The notes under the pieces were generated by a model. That model was not told the origin of the DNA, did no database searches, and was given only the letters and a program-made list of their open reading frames with translations. Below are positions 50,801-59,158 of a stretch of 64,000 nucleotides of DNA, one piece after another. A program made the position numbers and the translations under genes. The stretch covers positions 133,658,755 through 133,722,754 of the forward strand of contig OW804094.1 in NCBI GenBank assembly GCA_942159475.1, in the 5' to 3' direction. Positions within the stretch are counted from its first letter, which is position 1; every line of letters begins with the position of its first letter. Source of the stretch: Sthenelais limicola. Taxonomy: Eukaryota; Annelida; Polychaeta; Phyllodocida; Sigalionidae.

Positions 50801-52533
50801 TCTGGATCGCTGCATAACAAAAAATTCTGCCCGCAAAACATTACCATACTTTAATTATGTTGAATGAAGATATGAGATATTTGGTTTGAATTAACTATTC
50901 ATAAACAGGGACAATTGTAATCGTTACAAATAAATTATTACCAGTGGAGATGGTATATAATACATAGATTGTGTGTGTGTGTGTTGGGGGGGGGGCTGAT
51001 ATAAAGTAGAGGGCCACGATATATTCCACGTGGATGGGCAATATTCTTGCACAATGCGGAAAGCAAATAAATGTAGCAAGTTCGGTCCCATGGACGAGAA
51101 CCACAACCTGCCATACTTCAGTGCGTCCCTCATTGTGACGACGTCCCCTGCATTCCAAATAGTGATATGCCGCAGGAAATCTACACCCAGCAACTGATGA
51201 TTGTGCAATCGATATATCCCGACTAAACTTTGCTTGCAATTTGGGTTGGAACCTCATGCAATAAATATATATGTATAGTGTCACATTAAAATTGTTTATT
51301 TGCCCGATCGTCTTAACATACGGGTGTTAAAATTCGGTGGAGTTTAGGGAGTTTCCCCATTTTGATATTTTACTTACTTTAATTTATTTACTCCTGTTAT
51401 GCTTTCCCTCTGGCCAATTTAACGTACCTTTTAATAACAGTACGTATTCTCTGAAGAATATATGTATACACACATGTACATATGATTATATTTTATTCTC
51501 AGGTAATGGAGAGATCGATTTTGACGAGTTCCTCATTATGATGGCAAACAAAATGAAAGACAATGATTCAGAACAGGAGATCGCTGAAGCATTCAAAGTG
51601 TTTGACCGGGAAGGCAATGGTTACGTCTCCTCGGCCGAACTTCGTCATGTCATGATGACACTAGGGGAGAAACTGTCAGAGGAAGAGGCGGATGAAATGA
51701 TTCGGGAAGTTGATATTGATGGTGATGGCCAAATAAATTGTGATGGTGAGTAAACATTCGAGTATACCACATTTTAAAACAAGATCTCGTTATACGTTTA
51801 AAGGATGCAGGTCACGAATATATGAATGAAACTCTTAAAAAAATATATAATTCTTGTATATTTACCTATACCCATTACCAATATAAAATCCATGTAAATT
51901 GCTGTGAATGAATGAATAAGTTGTTAAATAAATGCTTTTATTTCTATTTCATTTCTATACCACTCATGTAAATTGCCCTACTATTACATTCCAATTCATG
52001 TTTGGTATGTTGATTGTTTGGGGCTCTTCAATTCTTAAATAGCCTCAGAGAAAACTCATGTTTATTCATTGCTACTCCAAATATAAAGTTGGAAAATGAA
52101 ATAATTGAGTATAGTGCCAAGTCCGTGACAAGCACAACCAAACCCGTTCTGCTACGCTTTTACAATATAATTCATCGAATGAAGGCTAGAGTGTACTTTG
52201 CGTAAGTGACGAATAGAACTGAGCTATTATACTCGACTAAGCACATAATTACACATACCCACACATTATATACTCTCACCTTCCGTAACTAGCAATGTTT
52301 GTCATCGACAAGCCCCGTGTTTGCCAAGTCTTAAAAACAGTGAAGAACATTATTAAACGTAAGCCGACGCTTGGCATTTTTTCAGCTACTCAATCTGTTC
52401 CTACCTATAAAAAGTGTGTCCCTTATCTGACCCTGTACTGGTTAATCCGACTGTAGACTATTCCGTCACCTTTAATTACAGGATTACACCCCTTTCTTTT
52501 GCAGAATTCGTTCGGATGCTTACTGCGAAATGA
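41891..52533 (+). CDS. Divergent calmodulin (four EF-hands, 149 residues, 4 coding exons)
   Basis: Exons: 41891-41924, 46880-47023, 51503-51745 and 52505-52533 (stop TGA); GT..AG junctions, phases close, length exactly that of calmodulin. Cytosolic Ca2+ sensor family. EF loops at residues 21-32 ([12 protein letters not shown]), 57-68 ([12 protein letters not shown]), 94-105 ([12 protein letters not shown]) and 130-141 ([12 protein letters not shown]). The hydrophobic-pocket methionines M37, M52, M72, M73, M77, M110, M125 and M145 are kept, as is K116. By my comparison with vertebrate calmodulin about 32 positions differ, far more than between ordinary animal calmodulins. Oddities: Glu at loop-3 position 3 (residue 96), Cys in place of Tyr139, Leu in place of Met146. 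So either a calmodulin paralogue or a calmodulin-like protein; a functional Ca2+-binding protein is likely since all first and twelfth loop residues are intact. Confidence 0.95.
43865..43971 (-). mobile_element. CAGTCTAGGCTCA MITE family, truncated copy, inverted
   Basis: Contains GGATCAGATAAGAATGGTAT and GATTGGACGCCTACTGCGC, ending CCCAACGGGATT. Matches the right half of the 53,311-53,484 copy in inverted orientation; one terminus missing. Confidence 0.8.
44576..44617 (+). repeat. C-rich tract with CCA units
   Basis: CCCCTACCCCCACC, then a run of ten C, then CACCACCACCACC. Complementary strand is G-rich. Confidence 0.8.
45110..45306. repeat. Two related segments ending in CAATCAATCA runs
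   Basis: GAGCTGAACCTGGAATATGG (from about 45,111) and GAGCTGAACCTTGAATATGG (from about 45,251) are each followed by an A-rich stretch and an ATCAATCAATC or AACCAATCAATC run. This looks like the 3' end of a LINE or SINE with a short tail repeat, present twice 140 bp apart. Confidence 0.6.
47024..51502 (+). other. Calmodulin-gene intron 2
   Basis: 4.5 kb. Holds the MITE at 47,617-48,034, AGATGAT repeats at about 48,440-48,510 and a GT microsatellite followed by a G run at 50,968-50,995. Two overlapping minus-strand frames at 50,895-51,284 are not supported as genes. Confidence 0.6.
47617..48034. mobile_element. MITE, about 418 bp, terminal inverted repeats near 45-55 bp
   Basis: Left end carries AGGAAAATGCGTCATAAGTC after GATATGTGAGGTGTTTT; right end is the reverse complement with a few mismatches (GACTTATGACTCATTTTCCT then GAAACACATCACATAT). 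Interior is AT-rich and non-coding. Lies in calmodulin-gene intron 2. Confidence 0.85.
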
Positions 52534-53310
52534 TGTATTGGATTACGACACCTGTTTGAATGCAACTATAAACGAAAGTTAATCAAGTTGGGCGACGCAG
52601 TTTACTCTGGGTGGTAAATACAAGAAGAGCCTGTTCCATGTTACATCGGAATCTTCAATAGTTAGCCAAGTCAAAGTTTTATTTGATCTCTGTGGCAATC
52701 ATTAACCCAAACATCCTCTGATTTACTGTCATGTGAGTGGTTGGTGGATCATGATTAGATTCCATCCGATCACAGTATTTCAAACAGGAAGGCCATCTTT
52801 CTCCACACTCTTACAAGCTTCTCCATGACACTAGTATAGATCCGATCAATGTGGATCTTAGAATTGTCTTTTCTTGAACCTCGATTACTATGTAACCAAC
52901 ATAATGTATCTTATCTCTACGCATGTGATCTAGCAAATGTTGGTAATGTGTTGCTACATTGCGCATGGTTAGCTTATGAATAACTGATGTGCTCTGGAAA
53001 GTCTCGAAAATATTTTTTTTTATTATATAAGCAAGATGTCTACTTTCACTTACACCTACAAGGAAACAGGTCGTTGCAATTAATAACCATAAGTAATAGT
53101 ATTGGATCACACTAAAGAGTGCCACCACATTCAATGGGGGAACTTAGACACACATTCAATAGGGGACTTCAATAACGCCGACTTTGCCTAATTGTCCAAC
53201 TTGAGGCGCTAGAAACCGGTCCTAGAAGGCCGGTAGAACGTACGCAGTATATAGGGTAAATAATGTCTGTGTAGCCAATGGAATCACACTAAAAATCCAT
53301 TAATATCATA
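52534..53310 (+). other. Calmodulin-gene 3' region, no further gene
   Basis: Presumed 3' UTR and downstream DNA. No clear AATAAA immediately after the stop. A minus-strand 107-codon frame at 52,811-53,134 has no recognisable motif. Confidence 0.45.
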
Positions 53311-53484
53311 CAGTCTAGGCTCAGAGTTGAGATAGTCCCTCCAAACTAAGGGAAAGCCTCTCACTCCAAACGAAAAATCCCATTAGAACGCCTACTTCAG
53401 GGCCAGGAAATCCATTAGCGCAGTAGGCGTCCAATTACTGACATGTCATTCTTATCTGATCTGAGAGGCTGTGAGCCTAGACTA
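53311..53484 (+). mobile_element. CAGTCTAGGCTCA MITE family, full-length copy
   Basis: Begins CAGTCTAGGCTCAGAGTTGA and ends GTGAGCCTAGACT, a terminal inverted repeat of about 12 bp. The 174-bp interior holds GTCCCTCCAAACTAAGGGAA and AGTAGGCGTCCAATTACTGA. This is the best reference copy of five in the window (others at 39,116, 40,931, 43,865 and 57,121). Confidence 0.9.
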
Positions 53485-54055
53485 AATATACCATTTTTAT
53501 TATTTGCTATATAATATGTCAGTCCATTTCAGACCAACCATTGTGACCAATACACCATTTCTAATCCGTTGTATCATAGAAATAGTTTTCTTTTAAAAAT
53601 TCATTAGACCTTTCCCATGTTACTTGTGTGGAAATTTGATCACAATATTATTGTTTCCATATGAATGATTGAATCATTTTCAAAAATTCATAAAAAATAG
53701 ATTTTTCTGGACCCCCTCCACACCTATAATATAGTCGCACGTGACAACAAACCCTAAATAAATTAATCTACCGGAGATGCAGACGTGACCTGGCAAGTTT
53801 GCCTTTCCTTGATACAATTTATTGGTACTTTTCATAACGAAACGATTCTAAGTTGATGTTGTGTATACGTATTCCATATATATATACAAGTGATGTAACG
53901 TTATCCCATAGACTAAGAATCACAACATCAAGTCGTTTCTAAAAGACAATTCGTAATGGCGTCTATATCATTCCAAAATTATAGGTTATGCTTGCGGTCA
54001 AACTTAATGTGGTATCACTTGTGTGATGATTCTTGAGGAGGCAGGGGAACACATG

Positions 54056-54256
54056 GTATGGACCAGGGCATCAGAAAATATATAATTTGCCTTTCCCAAT
54101 TGCTCTCATGTAACCCAAGTTACTCATTATTGAGGTTAACCAAACAGATCTTTTTGTGCATACATATTTTAGCGGACAAATGTTATTAAACAAATGTGTA
54201 GAGCTCTACACATTTGTTTAATAGTAAAGTACATTTTCTGACGCTCTGACCCGTAT
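54056..54256. mobile_element. MITE related to the 35,923 element
   Basis: Left end GTATGGACCAGGGCATCAGA and right end TCTGACGCTCTGACCCGTAT are imperfect inverted repeats of each other and resemble the ends of the 35,923-36,163 element (GGGTCAG ... CAGAAAATGTAC). Its interior carries the 40-bp palindrome at 54,184-54,223. Confidence 0.65.
54184..54223. repeat. Perfect 40-bp palindrome
   Basis: Every one of 20 base pairs matches about the centre GAGCTC (left half TATTAAACAAATGTGTAGAG). No loop, so it can form a cruciform. It lies inside the MITE above. Confidence 0.97.
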
Positions 54257-57120
54257 ATGAATTTGTATTTGCGTATTTACAATCACTTCCAGCTTACTCA
54301 TGGTTGTGATAATAACACTAACATCGTCAATGGGCAAAATGGACATCTTTAATAGTTAGACGGTATACCGATGCATTTCTTTGATATAAAGTTCCCGGAT
54401 AAAGTTAGATGAGATTCCATTTAGCATCCACTTCATGCGTGTTGATCACCAATGGAAATAAGCCAACAACATACGTTGGAATGCAAGTGAGGTGAATGTA
54501 TCTGACATTGTTATTTATACCTCATCAAATACTGGGAGATAAACAATTGTCACAATTGTCAAATTTATCGTAATTTTGAAATCATAAGCTTCAAACAAAA
54601 TCCTCATGTAAATATTTTCATTTCATCAAACAGAAATAAAGACCTATTGTTAAACATGTGCAGACTTGTTTTCGATAAGCATGCCAATGTAGTAGTGTTA
54701 TATCAGCCAATATTGCGGTCGAAATGTAACAGCAACCTCAGACTTCCATTCATTACTCTCCCTTCCTCCACGTATATTATTAGTAACTGTCTCGTTCTCC
54801 ACGCGGTGTCGCTCCAATCGCTTTTTAAGAAACTACCTTAATTGCCAAAAACAGAAAGGTGTCGGCAATTATTTTATTCGCTCGATTTCACACTGGTTAT
54901 CATTACTGTGTCCCGGCAAAAACAACTTGTTTATGGCTACCGGTACATATATCACACCACATCGCTATATAAAACATAACTTGTACACTACATATTTCGG
55001 CGAGCATGTGGTCGAACAAATCAAATCAGGGAAGCCTATAAATAGATACCTCGCTGTCGAAATAAAAGTCAATACGAACGAAATAAGTTTTTCATGAAAT
55101 CATAAGGGATGGCACTATTACTAGTTGTAATGTATCTATAGATATGCCTTCATTCTACTTGCATATGAGCAGTATTGTAGTAAGATATGTCGATGGGGAC
55201 AGCTGCTTGTTTTTAATTTCGTTATCCTTTATTATGAAGTTCCACACACGAATAATTAACTCGAAGGAAGAAAACATTTGGCATATTATGAAAGGTATTT
55301 AAAGTATAGACCAATGCAAAATACAAATAATGTCCGACTTCAGGAACAGAGAATTAAAGGCATTTGTCTCAAGCTCTTTGCACAGTCATTCAAAACTTTC
55401 TGTTAATGATTTATTTGGCAGTATAGATAATGTCAGATTAATTCATCGAACGTATCACAGAGGGAAGGCATTCTACATATACGCCCATGATATTATTGCA
55501 TGGTATACCCCAACATGTATAATTCTTTGAACTCTATATCGCAATTAGTGTCAATAAGATCGTGTAATACAAGCAACAGTATTTTTCATCAGTAGTTTTG
55601 GTAGACATTTATGATGAGGTACCTTAACTATATAAATAGGGCAATCTGTTGCGTTTATTTATAGACCTTTTCCCAATTCCCAGGTCTTAGTAATAATTAT
55701 CATGGCAGTAATAAATGTGGGACCTAAACGTATATAATATATATTATTATTCATAACACGCCAAAGTGACACTTATAATTAGACGGCGAAACGACCAGCC
55801 CCATCTAAAACTGACATAAAGGACAACGCTAAAGTAATTACGCTTGCCCAAATATACCACCCCGCCCAAACGCACCTATAACTAAGTTCAAGATGGAAAC
55901 ATAATATATGGAAACTAAATTAGCTATAGTATTAATATTGGAACGAAACGTGTTGATTGACTCTTTTAACACAATTTAAGCTATTGGTATGTATTTAGGA
56001 AGTGTCGGGACATTTGATTTCTTTCATTACCACGATATGTATGATAATATACAACATATTCAGTGTCTGATTTTCTTTGTTTACTGTTAGTTTGTATCCG
56101 GAACAGTAACAGTAAAGACTGTTGAGGTATGAGTAGAATGGCTGTAAAAGAGAAGACGATCTAATTATGCCTCAGGTGTTCTTTCCTGCAATCGCAATTT
56201 TTATTTGTTTTAAATCATTAGATCCATCGCTCATGCATGGACGACCTAGTTGGATTATTGTCCCTGACATGCCCTAAATACGTTGATTTCGTAAGATCTA
56301 ACCTGCTTAGCTGGCCTCGGTTCTCTGAGCCCATTGCGCGCAGCCGAACAGGGGGAAAATAGTGCGTGTACCGTGTAGCAATTAATTTTGTACGAAGTTT
56401 AAATGAGTCATTTTATTTTTGGAGTTCAAATGGACACAAACCACTATCATAACTATGACATTGTCAACCACGATAGTACTAATCACCTTCGTTGTTCCTG
56501 TTAAACAAACCTATGAACAAACCCATAGACCAATACACAATTATGCAAATTATGGGGTGCTTAGATGAAGAAGGGACTCCATATATCATGTTCTTGCAAA
56601 CAGAACGAAGACGACAGCGTCAAGGTCCTTTGCATATCCTCGCATAGACTAGTACCAAGTCCCTCAGGATAGAGATGTCCCAAGAAAACTGACAAAAATG
56701 GATAATCGTGGTTTTTAATCAGAATTTTACATGTCTAGACTGACTCTGTATTCTGTTACCGTTTATATAAGATCATTGCCCTTTAAAATTACCAGAACCA
56801 TTAATAAACCGGTAAAACATGTCATTTCATTTGTCTACAGGCTTATATATGTCCATTCAGTTGGTGAAATTCTTCTCTCATTTTCCCCTACCAACAAAAA
56901 GAAGCTCTGCTTGTCATATATATATTTGGTAAGTCTCGTTATTATATAATGTACACGTGGTCACTTTGTTTATACCATCTCCTGTAAAATGAATCATTCT
57001 CATTTTAGTCATCATAAAAATTTGTAAGCCAATTCTTTGTCTACCGTGATAGAAGAAGACCTGCGTTCATTCGCAGAAGCGGGAACGTGATTTCATTTTA
57101 AATGTCTTCCTGAATGTGTA
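54257..57120. other. Intergenic, no gene recognised
   Basis: AT-rich. Only short frames without motifs (for example 55,330-55,530). Confidence 0.5.
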
Positions 57121-57228
57121 CAGTCTAGGCCCAGGACCACTCAGATCAGATAAAAAATGGCATGTCAGTGATTAGGGACCTACTGCGTTAATGGCTGTCC
57201 TGGCCCTGGAGTAGGCGTCCTAAGCGAT
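57121..57228 (-). mobile_element. CAGTCTAGGCTCA MITE family, truncated copy
   Basis: Starts CAGTCTAGGCCCAGG, contains CAGATCAGATAAAAAATGGC and GCCCTGGAGTAGGCGTCCTA. Corresponds to the right half of the full copy in inverted orientation; the far end is lost. Confidence 0.8.
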
Positions 57229-57450
57229 TTTTGGTCTATCTACTTAATGCGACCGCAGACGAAAATACATCAAAAGTCATGTTAGACAATAATTATCAAT
57301 GACTGTAGTGGCTGGAGAACATAGGAGTATATGAGCAAGACTTCGCGATAAAGTGACATTTCCTATTAATTAACCAATGCCCTATTATCTGTTATGTGAT
57401 TAATGCGTAATGCCTTATTATCTGTTATATGTATTAGATACAAAATATTA

Positions 57451-57533
57451 GTGAATTGGGAGAGGCTGGAGCTTTTCTGAGCACGACTTCAACCAATTCA
57501 AATAATCTGTTCAACCAATTACAACTCTAATGA
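57451..57533 (+). repeat. Host repeat unit left of the Ngaro-like element
   Basis: About 83 bp (GGAGCTTTTCTGAGC, then CAAATAATCTGTTCAACCA) with a close copy at 63,001-63,084 and a partial one at 63,111-63,140, on the other side of the element. Immediately left is another small duplication (CTTATTATCTGTTAT type, about 57,375-57,432). Confidence 0.85.
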
Positions 57534-57695
57534 TTAGGGAATTGTTCTCTTGAATAATTCTCAGTCATTATGGCGGGAGAACGATTTTCACTCGACCTCA
57601 CGTCACACCTACGTCACACATAAACTGTCACGTTCATCCTGACGTCCTCTCACGCCTCCATATTCCCATTACCAACAGGGAAAAAATTTTGTTCC
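57528..57695 (+). repeat. Split direct repeat A1, probable element promoter
   Basis: First copy of the 168-bp A repeat. Contains several ACGTCA/GACGTC sites at 57,600-57,645 (CREB/ATF type), which may drive the element. It ends 62 bases before the Gag-like ATG. Confidence 0.9.
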
Positions 57696-57757
57696 GGATT
57701 CCGTGGGTGGAAGAAGGTAACTCACTCCCGGTACAAGGTTTTAAATAGGCGTATAAC

Positions 57758-59158
57758 ATGCCTCGTCGAAGGGCTGCAAAGAAGCCAGTCACTACTCCTA
57801 CCAGGAAGGCTTCGAACAGGAAGGCGAAAGACAACACGCCCGAAGTTCCAGATCCCACTCACGAGACAATGGCTGACAATCCTCCGCCAAAGGCGCCTGC
57901 CAAGAAGAAGAAGGATACGCTTCCTCCGGCTGCGCCTGAGCTTCCTAGCAATCTCAGTTTCTTGGAAGGATACATTAACAAGGGTTTCTTTGACGGATAC
58001 CTCAAGAAGATGTGTGACTCCGTCAGGGCTGAAGCAAGAACTGCGACTATCGCTGAGTTTGGTCGGGGCCAGCCGCAGGCAATGGGTAGCACCCAGAGCC
58101 ACCCCGGCAAGGCGTCAGTCAAAGCTTCTGCAAGCCACGAGTCCACGAAGGTTCCCGCCAAGAAGCGCCGCAAGTTGGGCGGACGTAAACATGGTCATCG
58201 CACGCCCTCATCCCCGTCCGGGTCCTCGTCCTCCTCGTCGTCAGCCTCCTCGTCGACTTCATCACCCTCCTCTGAATCTTCTACTGATCAGGAGGTGAGA
58301 TTCAGGTCGTCTAGAAAAAGAGGCAAGAAACGAAAGTTCAAGACTTCGGCCGAGGCTCGTCACCCATTCAGGGAGGAGGCAGCAGTCTCTTCCTCGTCTT
58401 CCGAGGACGAGATGCCCACGCCTACCCATCTAAAGAGGCTCTATAAGCATACAGATAGTGTCACCAAGGCATTAGCTAGACAGCACGCAACTATGGGAAA
58501 GAAAAAAGGTAAGAAGAAAAATCTACTTACGCCCGAACTCATGCTTCCTCCTGACATGGCGGCCAGGGTGAAGGAGGAGAAGAGGGATCTTTCTTTCGCC
58601 GAATACGCCTGTGGCCTGGCGCTTATGTTGTGTTCCTCTATGCCTGACGGATCTAAATCAAAGGCCATGGCGCTACACTTGTCACAGCTAGCTCAGGATA
58701 CCGCCTCACATGGCTGGGATGGGCCCAAGGTGTGGTCACAAACCGTCGTCGACTATATCCTTGACGGATCACTCAGCTGGTCTGACGCCAATGAGATTCA
58801 GCAACACCGCACACGCCTCAGCTGGTTGCCACGCAAGCCTACTGCAAAGAAATCAGGTGTACATATACCGTGTGTGAAATTTAATTCTGACGAGTGTTAT
58901 AACCAGTTTTCCCACACCGAAGGTGCTGTAACCCTCGTTCATTGTTGCGGATACTGCTTTTTTGCAACGAAGAATAGAGAGTTGAGTCACACAGCTAGGG
59001 CGTGTAATAATCGAAAGAACAACACGCCAAAAGAGGGCACCTACAATAACAACGACAGGTCCGGGTTCAAGAAGAACCAATGGGGGAAAAGTAGGTCAAC
59101 TAACGAACACGTTGGCACCGATAATGCAGCCGATTCTAAGTCAAAAAACTCGGTTTGA
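57758..59158 (+). CDS. Gag-like ORF1 of the Ngaro-like element (466 residues)
   Basis: Presumed nucleocapsid-type structural protein that binds element RNA. The N-terminus is very basic (MPRRRAAKKPVTTPTRKAS), followed by Pro/Lys-rich and Ser-rich segments (about residues 140-175) and acidic patches. The middle-to-end portion (about 260-370) is the more globular, with a helical look. Near the C-terminus a CGYC...H....C pattern (CX2CX10HX4C, from about residue 396) resembles a retroviral-type zinc knuckle. Stop TGA 59,156-59,158. The ATG at 57,758 is the first one after the A1 repeat. The next ORF is entered in the -1 frame at the end of this one. Confidence 0.88.
   Translation: MPRRRAAKKPVTTPTRKASNRKAKDNTPEVPDPTHETMADNPPPKAPAKKKKDTLPPAAPELPSNLSFLEGYINKGFFDGYLKKMCDSVRAEARTATIAEFGRGQPQAMGSTQSHPGKASVKASASHESTKVPAKKRRKLGGRKHGHRTPSSPSGSSSSSSSASSSTSSPSSESSTDQEVRFRSSRKRGKKRKFKTSAEARHPFREEAAVSSSSSEDEMPTPTHLKRLYKHTDSVTKALARQHATMGKKKGKKKNLLTPELMLPPDMAARVKEEKRDLSFAEYACGLALMLCSSMPDGSKSKAMALHLSQLAQDTASHGWDGPKVWSQTVVDYILDGSLSWSDANEIQQHRTRLSWLPRKPTAKKSGVHIPCVKFNSDECYNQFSHTEGAVTLVHCCGYCFFATKNRELSHTARACNNRKNNTPKEGTYNNNDRSGFKKNQWGKSRSTNEHVGTDNAADSKSKNSV

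Noticed and set aside
50895..51284. Two overlapping minus-strand frames (129 and 94 codons) in calmodulin intron 2
   Set aside because: Neither shows a family motif or splice context; they include the microsatellite. Could be a relic, but not supported.
57634..58173. Minus-strand frames of up to 126 codons over the Gag-like ORF
   Set aside because: Shadows of ORF1.
59155..59157. TTG as start codon of the RT ORF
   Set aside because: Non-ATG; the in-phase slippery site and stop-to-stop window make a -1 frameshift the better explanation.
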